A stretch of DNA of 49,347 nt from Paludibacteraceae bacterium (GCA_017503075.1 JAFVTU010000010.1:1-49347); one strand, 5' to 3'; counted from the first letter of the stretch, positions 33,308 through 42,704 are shown. The notes: generated by a model not told the origin, from the letters alone. Translations and numbers: made by a program.

Positions 33308-34480
33308 TCACGCGAAGCTCGCCACATCACTCGCCGTAATGGTCTCACCACCCAATATGATGAGTCGCTCCACCACATTGCGCAGTTCTCGGATGTTACC
33401 CGGCCAGTTCCTTTCTTGCAATGCAGCCACAGCCCCCTCATCAAATCCCTTGATCTTCCATCCCTGTTCTTGGCATATCTGCTCTGCAAAGTGTTTGACT
33501 AGCAGCGGTATATCTTCTTTTCTATCATCCAGCGATGGCACATGTATTGGTATCACGTTCAGGCGATGGAAGAGGTCTTCGCGGAAGCGTCCTTCGGCTA
33601 TCTCATGCTTGAGATCTTTGTTGGTAGCTGCTAATACGCGTACATTCACTTTTATCGGTTTGTCGCTACCCACGCGAGTAATTTCATTCTCTTGTAAAGC
33701 GCGCAGCACTTTTGCCTGTGCCGACAAGCTCATGTCGCCGATTTCGTCCAAAAATAATGTTCCGCCATCTGCTTGCTCGAACTTGCCCGCGCGGTCTTTG
33801 ATGGCACTAGTGAAACTACCCTTGGTATGTCCAAACAGCTCACTCTCAATCAGTTCGCTCGGTATAGCTGCACAGTTCACTTCCACCATTGGTTTCTTGG
33901 CGCGTGTGCTGTTCTCGTGTATGAGGTGTGCCACCACCTCCTTACCCGTACCATTGGCACCAGTGATCATCACGCGCGCCTCCGTAGGTGCCACTTTCTC
34001 TATTATTTCGCGCACGCGCTCAATGGCTGCACTCTCACCTACCATCTTGTTGCGTGCACCTATTTTCTTGCGTAGTACTTTGGTCTCTTGCACCAGCGAC
34101 TTATGCTCCACTGCATGCTGCGTAGTTACCAATAATCTATTCAGATCCAGCGGCTTAACTATAAAGTCATACGCGCCATTCTTCAGCGCATCCACTGCTG
34201 TTTCCACGGTGCCATGACCCGATATCATCACCACGGGGGCTTCTTCACCGCCTTGCTCTTGTTGGGTTTTGCGGTATGCTTGCAGCACCTCCATACCATC
34301 CAACTCTGGCATCTTAATATCAGTATAAATCAGGTCGTACTTAGCCGCTAGTGCCATCTCCAAACCAACGCGTCCATTCTCCGCCACATCTACTGTATAT
34401 CCCTCAAACTCAAGAATCTCCTTCAGCGTGTTACGAATCGCGCGCTCGTCATCTATTACCAAAATCTTTGCCATAGCCAT
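33308..34480 (-). CDS. NtrC-type response regulator without DNA-binding domain
   Basis: A protein of 390 aa from ATG 34480 (MAMAKILVIDDE; ATG 34474 is also possible). Longer frames upstream precede the promoter at 34501. It has a receiver domain with phospho-acceptor D54 and a sigma-54 AAA+ domain with GANGTGKE, ELFGHTKGSFTSA (a GAFTGA variant) and DGGTLFLDEIGDM, ending at NIRELRNVVERLII. There is no Fis-type helix-turn-helix after it. The stop codon lies 2 bp from the pentamer satellite, so the missing domain may have been lost there. HTH-less relatives are also known in Bacteroidota. Confidence 0.88.
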   Translation of the reverse strand: MAMAKILVIDDERAIRNTLKEILEFEGYTVDVAENGRVGLEMALAAKYDLIYTDIKMPELDGMEVLQAYRKTQQEQGGEEAPVVMISGHGTVETAVDALKNGAYDFIVKPLDLNRLLVTTQHAVEHKSLVQETKVLRKKIGARNKMVGESAAIERVREIIEKVAPTEARVMITGANGTGKEVVAHLIHENSTRAKKPMVEVNCAAIPSELIESELFGHTKGSFTSAIKDRAGKFEQADGGTLFLDEIGDMSLSAQAKVLRALQENEITRVGSDKPIKVNVRVLAATNKDLKHEIAEGRFREDLFHRLNVIPIHVPSLDDRKEDIPLLVKHFAEQICQEQGWKIKGFDEGAVAALQERNWPGNIRELRNVVERLIILGGETITASDVASFA

Positions 34481-34500
34481 CCAAATTATATAATTTGGTG

Positions 34501-34508
34501 CAAAATTA
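34501..34508 (-). promoter_or_regulatory. Bacteroidota -7 box for the NtrC-type regulator
   Basis: The minus strand reads TAATTTTG followed by GCACC. The leader would be only about 15 nt to ATG 34480. Confidence 0.65.
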
Positions 34509-34746
34509 CTAAATTCTTCCGACATATGCAAACATTTATTCAAAAAAAAGAAATATATACCTGTTGTACCCTGTGAACCTTGGTCTCCTTGCCACCTTTA
34601 CACCTTACACCTTACACCTTTACACCTTACACCTTTACACTTTACACCTTACACTTTACACCTTACCCCACACCCCAATATTTAACAATATTTTGCTAAT
34701 AACAAATTTTCTTTGCAAAATATTTGCATATATCAATTATTTTTCG

Positions 34747-34754
34747 TACCTTTG
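34747..34754 (+). promoter_or_regulatory. Bacteroidota promoter
   Basis: TACCTTTG followed by GCGCCC, with TTTG at about 34722-34725 as -33. Confidence 0.7.
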
Positions 34755-34841
34755 CGCCCGATTGTTGTGGATTTCCTATTTTTGTGGAAAATCTGCATTA
34801 AAAACCTGATTATTAATACATAAAAACACATACACTTGCAT

Positions 34842-35258
34842 ATGAGCTTGATTTCTACACGCAACTCATTATTTTCACCCCTTACGCACGCGCATCCAAG
34901 AGGCGCAATACTAGCGATTTTACTGCTATTTTTTACTATTCAAGTAGGTGCTCAGGAGTTTTCCTCCACCTCTGCTTATCGTGTTCAGCAGATTGACATG
35001 TCTGCTCAATCCGTGCAAGTAGAGGGTTATCAGCAATACCACTCTACTATCTATGAGCCATTCTCATCATCCACACCTAGTTATGGCGGCAGCAACAACG
35101 ACCAATCATCGGGTATGGGTGGCAGGAGAAACGCTTTTGGTCACCCAGACGATCCTAATAAAGATCCAGAATCCCCTATCGGTGAGCCATGGATTATGCT
35201 GGTATTTGCAGCGTTAGTTGCTGTAGTTATCGCACTTCGTAAGAAGCAACATGCCTAA
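34842..35258 (+). CDS. Hypothetical exported protein with C-terminal membrane anchor
   Basis: A protein of 138 aa starting at ATG 34842, after a well-formed promoter and an 80-nt leader. It has an N-terminal hydrophobic signal (ILAILLLFFTIQVGAQ), a low-complexity Ser/Gly/Tyr/Gln middle (STPSYGGSNNDQSSG) and a C-terminal membrane segment IMLVFAALVAVVIALRKKQ. This is the layout of a small surface protein anchored by its C-terminus. I do not recognise the family. Confidence 0.55.
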   Translation: MSLISTRNSLFSPLTHAHPRGAILAILLLFFTIQVGAQEFSSTSAYRVQQIDMSAQSVQVEGYQQYHSTIYEPFSSSTPSYGGSNNDQSSGMGGRRNAFGHPDDPNKDPESPIGEPWIMLVFAALVAVVIALRKKQHA

Positions 35259-35588
35259 TGATTGCCCCTTGGTTGCCACCTATCTACATAGGGACTTCAT
35301 AGGGACTTCATAGGAACTTCATAGGGACTTCACCGAAGGATTAGCATAGGACAACTAAGGGATGTATAAGGGATGTATAAAGAATATATATGGGATGCCA
35401 ATAGCCAATAGCCTATCGCCCAAAACCAACCAACATAACAGCAACACCCCATCGGTTCAGTCCTCGGCGCTATCCGCCGAGCATAACAATAACAATAACA
35501 CCCGCAACAACGTCGCAGAGCGACAAATAACATAGATAACAAAACAACGTGGCTTCGCCACACAAAACGTCGCTAAGCGACCAAGAAG
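35259..35588. repeat. Filler region with CTTCATAGGGA repeats and five mini-hairpins
   Basis: Four CTTCATAGGGA units lie at 35293-35332, then two AAGGGATGTAT units, then CCAATAGCC words. After these come hairpins CTCGGCG-ctatc-CGCCGAG (35463-35481), GTCGC-AGA-GCGAC (35512), GTGGC-TTC-GCCAC (35549) and GTCGC-TAA-GCGAC (35569). They run up to 7 bp before the ORF6N gene. No gene is supported. Confidence 0.65.
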
Positions 35589-36224
35589 ATGCCAACAAAA
35601 AGAGCACATAAAGCAGTTGTAAAAAAGGCGCAAACCACGCCTCTTCTCCCTATATCTATGGAAGATGTGCAAAACAAGATTGTTATCTTGCGCGGTGAGC
35701 CTGTTATATTAGATCGTGACGTTGCTACATTATACGGAGTAGAAACACGTGAAATTAATCAAGCAATAAAGAATAACCCTGGAAAATTCCCAGCAGGATA
35801 TACTTATATACTTAATAATCAGGAAGTTGCAGAGATGAGATCAAAAATTTTGACCACATCCTCAGAAACTACTGAAAATGAGAAGGTTAACGTAAATATA
35901 ACTAAAAGTCACTATAATCCTACGGCTCTTACAGAGAAGGGATTGTATATGATGGCGACCATATTGAAAAGTGAACGAGCCACTCAGACTACTATCGCCA
36001 TTATTGAGACGTTCGCTAAAACCCGATATTTGAAACGTGAATTAGTGGCACTACATAAAGAAACTGACTCAACACAAGCATCCGAAAAGCTGAAGCGCTT
36101 TGGAGAAGTAATCGCAGACCTTGTGATGCCAGATTTGGAAACCTCCGAAACAGAGTCTACATTAGAACTAGATTTCTTTATTGGGAAGCTGAAACATACT
36201 GTCAAACGGACAAAGAAACAATAA
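35589..36224 (+). CDS. ORF6N-domain protein
   Basis: A protein of 211 aa. The ORF6N domain (residues about 20-105) is clear: VQNKIVILRGEPVILDRDVA, TLYGVETREINQAIKNN and FPAGYTYILNNQE, followed by ALTEKGLYMMATILKS. The family is shared between phage antirepressors and bacterial chromosomes and is thought to bind DNA. The C-terminal third is charged (FIGKLKHTVKRTKK). There are no other phage genes nearby, so I do not call a prophage. Filler with GTCGC palindromes flanks it on both sides. Confidence 0.82.
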   Translation: MPTKRAHKAVVKKAQTTPLLPISMEDVQNKIVILRGEPVILDRDVATLYGVETREINQAIKNNPGKFPAGYTYILNNQEVAEMRSKILTTSSETTENEKVNVNITKSHYNPTALTEKGLYMMATILKSERATQTTIAIIETFAKTRYLKRELVALHKETDSTQASEKLKRFGEVIADLVMPDLETSETESTLELDFFIGKLKHTVKRTKKQ

Positions 36225-36320
36225 CAGCAAAACCAACGTCGCAAAGCGACATACAACATAGAATATTAACCCTAGTCTATAGCCTATTGCCAATAGCCTA
36301 TAGCCAACAGAAAAAAACAT
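36225..36320. repeat. Filler with GTCGC-AAA-GCGAC hairpin and CCTATTGCC words
   Basis: The hairpin lies at 36238-36250. CTATAGCCTATTGCCAATAGCC follows at about 36278-36305. No gene or promoter is seen. Confidence 0.55.
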
Positions 36321-39300
36321 ATGAAACACAATCTACTTAAATCGGTTATCATTTCAGTAATCCTTCTAATGGGAGTTTCTAACGCATGGGCGTATGAAAA
36401 TTTCAACGAGATTTGGGGCACTTACAATATTGGAGGTAATGACGAAGGTGCTGCATTTTCTTCTAACAAGGACTTAGGAGTTGTATCTAAATTTACTATT
36501 CAAGCTTTTTATCTGAAGTGTAAAGATAATTGGGGGGCGAGTAGGACTTGCTGGACTGCCGGTGCATTGTACTATGAGGTCAACGGGGGAGGATTTACAG
36601 AAGTTATTAATACTGCTACAGATTGGAAACCAGACGGATGGGCAGAAGCAGAGTACCAATTCAAGAAAGAAAACATGAATCTTACCTTAGCTACGAATTC
36701 TGGTGAATACACAGTGAAATTCTACGGAAAAGTCTGGGGCGATAGAGATACATATTTAAGTAACAATGGAAACAATTATGAATGGACATTTACAATAAAT
36801 CCTCCTGATATAACAAATATCCAAGTTAATGCAACAGGTTGTATTGGAGGTATAGGTACGCAACAAGATCCATATATCGTAGCATATGGAGCATCATTAA
36901 CATTAACAGCTTCAGTGACAAATAGCGATGCAAACTCAAATACGCATTATAAATTTGGGAATAAAGATGCCAGCACAACAAACACATATACTATTTCAAA
37001 CATCACTAATTCTGATAAACAGTCGCTAACTATCACTGCTCAAAACATCAATAAAACTGACAACAGTTTGAAAGGAAATAGTAAAACAACGACAATTTAC
37101 TACAAATATTCGCCACTATACGTTTATGTTAATGGTACAAATCATCTATTTGATAACGACACAAAGAAAGTTACTGTTGCACTTACCCAAAATAATGGCG
37201 ACGAAACGTACGCATTCAAAATCCATGACAATTTCGGCCATTGGCTAGGTAACAATGGAACTATGGAGCGTGGAGGGAATGCTGTTCATAGTGGAGGTTG
37301 GACAATGAGTGCTGGCGCTGAAGATTGCAAGCTGAAAGCAGATTTAACCGGTGAGTACACATTTACTTTCATGCCTGCAACGAACAAAGTAACTGTCACA
37401 TATCCTCAAAAATCATATTTTATCGCAGGTTCATGGGATAATTGGGCAGGAACAGCACCTTCATTCGTGGATGCTAGTACACCTGTTTCCATCTACCTAG
37501 AAGCAGATCAAACCTATAGTTTCAAAGTCGCTGACTTGACTGCTAATGCAACATGGTATGGCAATAATGGAACTATGACACGCGCCAATTCCACTGCCTG
37601 GACAATGACTAATGGAGCAAACAATTGCCAAATTTATGCGGATCTCTCTGGTAACTACACATTTACCTTTGATAAATCTACTAAGAAGTTGACCGTCACA
37701 TACCCAACCAAAGTAACTTTAGGTTATTGCGAGTTTGGACAATACGGAATAGAATACGATGGCACAACATATTATTCAAAACCCGATGAGAATGTAGAAA
37801 TCAACATACCACGTGGTGCTTCAGTACGAGTGTTAGAAGGAACACCTCTTAATAACGCGTACACAGGCGGAGTATTAATGGTCTTACCTACCAAAGTTCC
37901 AAATGTAGAAAACACACCCATCACCATTGAAGGCGATACGAAGTTTGATGATATGTTCGTAACGAAAGCTTCGCATACGGTATATCTGAATGTACCAAAC
38001 GACTGGACAACAGCAAAAATATACGCATGGAATGAGGATGGAAATACCACCTTAGAAAACCCAAAATCTATTGATATAAACGGTAATACATACTACGAAT
38101 TTAGCATCCCTGCGGGATATAATAACTTTGAATTCCGCACTAGTGATGACACCAAGAGAACTGCTAGTTTCCCATTTGGTATTCCTCTTAATAAGGTCAA
38201 TTGTTATACTATCACAAACACTGTAACCCAACATACGGGGTACAAGGTCTACTCTGGCACTTGGGGCATTCTTCCTGCACAAGAAGGCGATTACCGATTG
38301 CTTTATGTGGAGCAAACTGTTGAATATGGAGAAATAACATTTGACAAATCACACCCTTCTGACATCGTCAAGCTAACCAACATTGGCGACAAAGATATCG
38401 TTAGCCTACACCTATATAATGAACGCGCGGAAGGAGTCAACGGTATGAACAACGCTGCGGTTATTTTGCAAAGATGTACAGGTTACGTTGAAGGCGTAGC
38501 ACAGTGGGAAGAAGTTGAGTACCACATGGTGTACAACCGCCTATTCTCCGAAGCATCTGCTGCCTTATTGCCAGGACGTAGAAACACCGTAGAGTTGCGA
38601 GACCACGATGGTTTAGAGGTAATCAAAGCAGTAGCTGACAGCGAAGAACACGACTATGGTTCTGGCGTTTGGAACTTCACCATCCAGAAGACTAACGAAA
38701 GTGCTACCCTACTCCTCGACGAAAATAACCTCGAACCTTACGAGGGCAACTACTATATCCGTACCAATAATACTGCAGGTGGTTGGAAAAATTACATGCA
38801 ACCTGACAACTACATGACCTTCTCACAATATGCAAAAGATAATAGTGGCTTTTCACACTACTACTGCAAATGGATTAACCATAATGGTGATGGAGATGGC
38901 GGTACTGCACACGCAAATGTCAAATTTATGGTTGCAAATGACTATGCCACTAATTTGGCGAAAGAATGCGCACAAGATGACTACACATTAGAGGATGGTA
39001 TATTGTTTGAAGATGCCAATGTCCGTTGGTCATGGGATGTTGTAACCAACAAAATCTCGCGCGCGTATATACGAGGTGCATATGATGGTCATGGACAACG
39101 ATTAAATAACATCGTATTGGATTATACCACTGGTGGTTTAACCACCCCTCCCGATGTGACATTAGACGATAGAGGTGACTGGATTTACCAAGTAGATGTA
39201 ACGGATGTTGAACCTGGCGCCACCTTAACTTCACTAACAGCTACTTATCCATCAAAATCAAGTGGAGAAAAAGAATATCAGTACGATGGAACAAAAGCGG

Positions 39301-40814
39301 ATGGCACAAAATATAAAGATGGTGATAAGTACACTGTAGAACCTACAACACAAACATTTGCAGAAAACATAGACATGCTCACTGGTGACGGAGATAATAC
39401 CTACACCGTGCGTGTACTATATGACTTTAAGATTGATAAGACATTGGTGGCATTAGTGCCGAATGAAAACGTAGCTGACATAGAAATTGACGTAATTATT
39501 GAGCGTGTGGATCAAGACGAGGCTACACAAGTACGAGCTCAAATCAATGCCGCTCGCACAACAGAAGGTTCAACCGTATATGCGGTAATGTCATTTACCC
39601 AAGATCACATTACTGGTGGTGCATCCAAATACGCAAAACAATTCTACTGGATATCCTTCCCATTCGATGTCCGTGTTTCTGATGTCTTTGGATTCGGCGA
39701 ATATGGCAAACATTGGATTATCCAATGGTACGATGGAGCTGAACGTGCTAAAAATGGTTGTTGGATAGACTCACCTACATACTGGAGATTCCAAACCGAT
39801 ACCACTGATTATGTACTAGAAGCAGGAAAAGGTTATGTGCTAACACTAGATTTGGCAGAGATGGATGTATTTGCCAATACAAACAAAGTGAGTCTTTACT
39901 TCCCATCTAGAAATACAGTACAAACCGTTAATGGTGACATCATTCAGGACCTTAACGAAATTGAGTTAGAGCCATATACTTGTACTATCCTACGTAATGA
40001 CAGATATATCAAAGATAGCCACTGGCACATGCTCGGCGTTCCTTCATATGCCAATAAGAATAAATCATTCACTCAGAATAACGTGGCATACTTCTACCAA
40101 TACAACTCTGCAAATGACACATATACTCCAACCTCATCAGGATCATTCAACTTCAATTCAATGTTCTCATACATGGTTCAGTTTGCAGGTACTATCAATT
40201 GGAGTGAATTTGCTTTCGACGCCAACGGTAGTCAAGGATTAGCAGCCAAGAGAAATACCGATAACGCAAATGACAAGCACGTATTGCGCCTTGAATTGCA
40301 AAAGAATAGTTTATTTGTTGATCAGACATTTGTTCAACTACAAGCAGAAGAAGCAACTGAGATGTTTGATATGAACCTTGATTTGACCAAGATGGTTAAT
40401 TCAGGAAATAATATCTACTCGCTTATTCCAGGTACAGAAAGCAATATCGAAGTGGCTGCAAATGCAATGCCAATCGCAGAGACCATTATCCCTCTTGGTG
40501 TTAAGATCACAGCAGCAGGCGAATATACCTTCGCGATGCCGGATGGAACAGATGGTATTGTGGTTGAACTCATTGACTACGAGACTAATACCACAACCAA
40601 CCTACTGCTTGACAACTACACCGTTAACCTCGGCAAGGGCACCTTCGAAAGCCGCTTCGCTCTCCATGTAAGACCAGATAAAACAGTCACCAGCCTTGAT
40701 AATATAGGCGATGAGACAACAGGCGATGAGGCGAAGAAGTACATCATCGATGGCAAACTATTCTTGCAAAAGGACAACACCCTCTACGATGCACAAGGAC
40801 ATATCGTGCGCTAA
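36321..40814 (+). CDS. Very large secreted protein with paired beta modules
   Basis: A protein of 1497 aa with signal peptide (SVIISVILLMGVSNAWA). Two homologous modules of about 95 aa lie at about 266-360 and 362-457. Each contains LGNNGTMER or YGNNGTMTR, then WTMSAGAEDC or WTMTNGANNC and YTFTF...KVTVTYP; they resemble SusE/F-like or CBM-like carbohydrate-binding domains. The rest is beta-rich with no enzyme motif. The last residues (IIDGKLFLQKDNTLYDAQG) match the tails at 30270 and 45660. It probably sits at the cell surface and binds glycan or protein. Codon use is less biased than in the ribosomal genes nearby. Confidence 0.75.
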   Translation: MKHNLLKSVIISVILLMGVSNAWAYENFNEIWGTYNIGGNDEGAAFSSNKDLGVVSKFTIQAFYLKCKDNWGASRTCWTAGALYYEVNGGGFTEVINTATDWKPDGWAEAEYQFKKENMNLTLATNSGEYTVKFYGKVWGDRDTYLSNNGNNYEWTFTINPPDITNIQVNATGCIGGIGTQQDPYIVAYGASLTLTASVTNSDANSNTHYKFGNKDASTTNTYTISNITNSDKQSLTITAQNINKTDNSLKGNSKTTTIYYKYSPLYVYVNGTNHLFDNDTKKVTVALTQNNGDETYAFKIHDNFGHWLGNNGTMERGGNAVHSGGWTMSAGAEDCKLKADLTGEYTFTFMPATNKVTVTYPQKSYFIAGSWDNWAGTAPSFVDASTPVSIYLEADQTYSFKVADLTANATWYGNNGTMTRANSTAWTMTNGANNCQIYADLSGNYTFTFDKSTKKLTVTYPTKVTLGYCEFGQYGIEYDGTTYYSKPDENVEINIPRGASVRVLEGTPLNNAYTGGVLMVLPTKVPNVENTPITIEGDTKFDDMFVTKASHTVYLNVPNDWTTAKIYAWNEDGNTTLENPKSIDINGNTYYEFSIPAGYNNFEFRTSDDTKRTASFPFGIPLNKVNCYTITNTVTQHTGYKVYSGTWGILPAQEGDYRLLYVEQTVEYGEITFDKSHPSDIVKLTNIGDKDIVSLHLYNERAEGVNGMNNAAVILQRCTGYVEGVAQWEEVEYHMVYNRLFSEASAALLPGRRNTVELRDHDGLEVIKAVADSEEHDYGSGVWNFTIQKTNESATLLLDENNLEPYEGNYYIRTNNTAGGWKNYMQPDNYMTFSQYAKDNSGFSHYYCKWINHNGDGDGGTAHANVKFMVANDYATNLAKECAQDDYTLEDGILFEDANVRWSWDVVTNKISRAYIRGAYDGHGQRLNNIVLDYTTGGLTTPPDVTLDDRGDWIYQVDVTDVEPGATLTSLTATYPSKSSGEKEYQYDGTKADGTKYKDGDKYTVEPTTQTFAENIDMLTGDGDNTYTVRVLYDFKIDKTLVALVPNENVADIEIDVIIERVDQDEATQVRAQINAARTTEGSTVYAVMSFTQDHITGGASKYAKQFYWISFPFDVRVSDVFGFGEYGKHWIIQWYDGAERAKNGCWIDSPTYWRFQTDTTDYVLEAGKGYVLTLDLAEMDVFANTNKVSLYFPSRNTVQTVNGDIIQDLNEIELEPYTCTILRNDRYIKDSHWHMLGVPSYANKNKSFTQNNVAYFYQYNSANDTYTPTSSGSFNFNSMFSYMVQFAGTINWSEFAFDANGSQGLAAKRNTDNANDKHVLRLELQKNSLFVDQTFVQLQAEEATEMFDMNLDLTKMVNSGNNIYSLIPGTESNIEVAANAMPIAETIIPLGVKITAAGEYTFAMPDGTDGIVVELIDYETNTTTNLLLDNYTVNLGKGTFESRFALHVRPDKTVTSLDNIGDETTGDEAKKYIIDGKLFLQKDNTLYDAQGHIVR

Positions 40815-40837
40815 GGCGCAGCTATATGTTTAGTGGA

Positions 40838-40851
40838 CGCCGCAAAACGGC
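40838..40851. repeat. GGACGCCG mini-hairpin in filler
   Basis: GCCG-CAAAA-CGGC is preceded by GTTTAGTGGA and followed by TACTGTTTAGGGTTTAGAG. It is the mirror image of the CTAAAC...CGTCC words elsewhere. Confidence 0.5.
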
Positions 40852-40883
40852 TACTGTTTAGGGTTTAGAGAAAACACTATAGA

Positions 40884-40922
40884 AAAAAAGACAAGAGTTG
40901 AGCATCACGCTCAACTCTTGTT
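40884..40922 (-). terminator. Terminator of ddh
   Basis: ACAAGAGTTGAGC pairs with GCTCAACTCTTGT. On the minus strand it is followed by CTTTTTTTCT, the proper T tract for ddh. It may also slow plus-strand transcription of the secreted protein. Confidence 0.8.
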
Positions 40923-40969
40923 GTAGATTATCTAATTGTCTGAAAGCCCCGAAAGGGCTTCCAACAACC

Positions 40970-41827
40970 TTACACCAACTGGCGTATCAGTTTTTCTTCC
41001 TCACCAGGCAGCATTGCTATTGGTGGCAACTCTATCATCGTATAAGCGCCATATTGCCCTTTCTGCTGCATCCGTACCGCTGCACGAGCAGCTGACACCA
41101 TCACCTGTGCCGTCAGAGCTGGGTTATTGATGCGCATCGTAAACTCCAGATGTTGCCCCTCCACATTGCTCGACACACCATCGCGCACTAGATTCACACC
41201 ATGCCCTACGCTATTAATCGCCGCTACTGACTCCACCACAATCATTTTAGTATCGTCACTAGCGAAATACGCATCTGCCTTCAGCAGTGATTCTACCACC
41301 TGAGCGTCTGCACCGTCCTCTAACTCCACATACACTTCTCTTCGGTGTACTCCCTTACCCATAGGGATAGTCATTGACAGCGCATCCTTCACACCAGCAA
41401 TAGCCTTCGCTGCCACGGTATGTCCCATCGAGCGACCAGGACCAAAATTGGTATATGTCACTCCCTCTGGCACCAACGCCATAAGCAACGCACGCACCAC
41501 AGAGTCAGATCCAGGATCCCATCCTGCCGAAATCACACTCACTGCCTTATTGGCCTTAGCTACAGGCATAAGCGATTGTCGGAGATCATAAATCTTTTGA
41601 TGAATATCAAACGAATCCACCGTACATATCCCCCTCTGCAGCAGTGCCTTAGCAAAAGGTTCCACCTCACGCGTAGGGGTACATAGCAGTACAACATCCG
41701 CTTCAATATCATCCAGATTATCATTGTGGTGATATATGCCCGCGAGCTCCATATCTGGAGCCGCCTTGATCGCCTGCTCCGCAGCACGACCTATATTTCC
41801 ATATCCAAGAATCGCTACTTTCATCAT
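40970..41827 (-). CDS. ddh: meso-Diaminopimelate dehydrogenase
   Basis: An enzyme of 285 aa that makes meso-diaminopimelate from tetrahydrodipicolinate with NADPH and ammonia in one step, for peptidoglycan and lysine. It shows the Rossmann motif LGYGNIGRA near the N-terminus, VVLLCTPTREVEPFAKALLQ, VISAGWDPGSDSVVRAL, FGPGRSMGHTVAAKAI and GKGVHRREVYVELEDG, all typical of Ddh. ATG 41824 is an alternative start. It has its own promoter and terminator. Confidence 0.93.
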   Translation of the reverse strand: MMKVAILGYGNIGRAAEQAIKAAPDMELAGIYHHNDNLDDIEADVVLLCTPTREVEPFAKALLQRGICTVDSFDIHQKIYDLRQSLMPVAKANKAVSVISAGWDPGSDSVVRALLMALVPEGVTYTNFGPGRSMGHTVAAKAIAGVKDALSMTIPMGKGVHRREVYVELEDGADAQVVESLLKADAYFASDDTKMIVVESVAAINSVGHGVNLVRDGVSSNVEGQHLEFTMRINNPALTAQVMVSAARAAVRMQQKGQYGAYTMIELPPIAMLPGEEEKLIRQLV

Positions 41828-41933
41828 GTGGTGTAATGTTAACTAGTGTGGTCTTTTCTATTATTGTATCTAGTGCATCTAGTGTATCTAGATTTCCTAA
41901 ATTGACTATATTATCTAAATAACCTCGAGGGTG

Positions 41934-41941
41934 CAAAATTA
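41934..41941 (-). promoter_or_regulatory. Bacteroidota -7 box of ddh
   Basis: The minus strand reads TAATTTTG followed by GCACCC. The leader of about 100 nt holds repeated CTAGATACACTAGATGCACT-like units. Confidence 0.65.
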
Positions 41942-42025
41942 CACATTTTTTCTGAAACAACAAAAGGGAAGAAGCAAAAAGATGATTTTTTAGCAAAAAT
42001 ATTTGGTCAATCCAAAAAAAAGCAG

Positions 42026-42033
42026 TAATTTTG
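42026..42033 (+). promoter_or_regulatory. Bacteroidota promoter of rplS
   Basis: TAATTTTG followed by GCACCG, with TTTGG at 42003-42007 as -33. Confidence 0.7.
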
Positions 42034-42043
42034 CACCGATTTT

Positions 42044-42140
42044 CGACTATAGTCTCTGGCGATCAGCATAGAGTACGTATGATTGCGGCTCGAACAGTAG
42101 TGTATACTATAGTTATTTAACCCATTAAACAAACAACGAA
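42044..42140 (+). promoter_or_regulatory. Structured leader of rplS (possible L19 autoregulatory site)
   Basis: The 100-nt leader contains GACTATAGTC and later TACTATAGTTA, which can pair with each other, and a CTGGCGATCAG segment. Structured leaders ahead of ribosomal genes often bind the product. This is inference from position and pairing only. Confidence 0.35.
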
Positions 42141-42494
42141 ATGGATTTAATGAAAATTGCCGAAGAGGCATTCGCTGGCGAGAAGAAAGAGTTTCCAGCA
42201 TTCGCTGCAGGTGATCAAGTGACTGTAGCTTATCGTATTAAAGAGGGTAACAAGGAGCGTATTCAAGAGTTCCGCGGTGATGTAATTTGCATCCACGGTA
42301 GCGGTGACAAGAAGCGCTTCACCGTTCGCAAGATGTCTGGCAACGTAGGTGTAGAGCGTATCTTCCCTATGGATAGCCCATTCATCGAGAAAATTACTGT
42401 GAACAAATACGGTAAAGTTCGTCGCTCTAAATTGTACTACTTGCGTGCTCTTACTGGTAAGAAAGCTCGTATTCCAGAGCGCCGCGTGAAGTAA
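42141..42494 (+). CDS. rplS: 50S ribosomal protein L19
   Basis: A protein of 117 aa, a normal length for L19, which sits at the 30S-50S interface. Landmarks are [20 protein letters not shown] (start of the SH3-like domain), [33 protein letters not shown] and the basic end [17 protein letters not shown]. Codon use is strongly biased. The tRNA-Gln gene 69 bp downstream lacks a clear promoter and is probably on the same transcript. Confidence 0.97.
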   Translation: MDLMKIAEEAFAGEKKEFPAFAAGDQVTVAYRIKEGNKERIQEFRGDVICIHGSGDKKRFTVRKMSGNVGVERIFPMDSPFIEKITVNKYGKVRRSKLYYLRALTGKKARIPERRVK

Positions 42495-42509
42495 TGTCAC
42501 TTCGTGACA

Positions 42510-42552
42510 ATTTAAAACTCTTAGAACCTTTAGAACTCTTAGAACTTTAAAC
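42510..42552. repeat. CTTAGAACCTTTAGAAC filler word
   Basis: Four TTTAGAAC or CTTAGAAC units lie between rplS and the tRNA. A very similar run precedes the U32 gene at 26600. Confidence 0.55.
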
Positions 42553-42563
42553 TGTCACGATAT

Positions 42564-42634
42564 TGCCAAATGGTGTAACGGTAGCACTACAGATTCTGGT
42601 TCTGTCTGTCTGGGTTCGAATCCTAGTTTGGCAA
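42564..42634 (+). tRNA. tRNA-Gln (anticodon CTG)
   Basis: A complete cloverleaf. Acceptor TGCCAAA (42564-42570) pairs with TTTGGCA (42627-42633) and A 42634 is the discriminator. The D stem is GTG/CAC. Anticodon stem ACAGA/TCTGT encloses loop TTCTGGT with anticodon CTG. T stem CTGGG/CCTAG encloses TTCGAAT. CCA is not encoded. It reads CAG codons. Its last 20 nt plus two flanking bases recur exactly at 42801 and 43046. Confidence 0.93.
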
Positions 42635-42635
42635 C

Positions 42636-42673
42636 AAAATGAGAATCTCCTTATTGGAGGTTCTTATTTTGTT
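42636..42673 (+). terminator. Terminator after tRNA-Gln(CTG)
   Basis: AAAATGAGAATCTCC pairs with GGAGGTTCTTATTTT with two wobbles or bulges, around TTATT. Confidence 0.7.
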
Positions 42674-42704
42674 TCTAAACTCATGGATGAGAACCCACTA
42701 AAGG

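Larger units (their letters stand above)
34481..34841. other. Divergent intergenic region with TTTACACC repeats
   Basis: It holds two divergent promoters (34501 minus and 34747 plus) and, between them at 34597-34668, about nine CCTTTACAC/CCTTACACC units. The same words occur at 560-586, at 6979-7014 and, reversed, near 43150. No gene is supported here. Confidence 0.6.

Noticed and set aside
32971-33502. Two overlapping open frames rich in Tyr, Thr and Leu across the pentamer array
   Set aside because: They exist because the 5-bp unit contains no stop codons in two frames. They have no promoter, and they run antisense into the regulator gene.
33339-34217. 292-aa plus-strand frame opposite the NtrC-type regulator
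   Set aside because: It is an antisense shadow of a gene with clear receiver and AAA+ motifs.
35589-36224. Prophage call based on the ORF6N protein
   Set aside because: No integrase, capsid, terminase or lysis gene is nearby; ORF6N proteins also occur alone on chromosomes.
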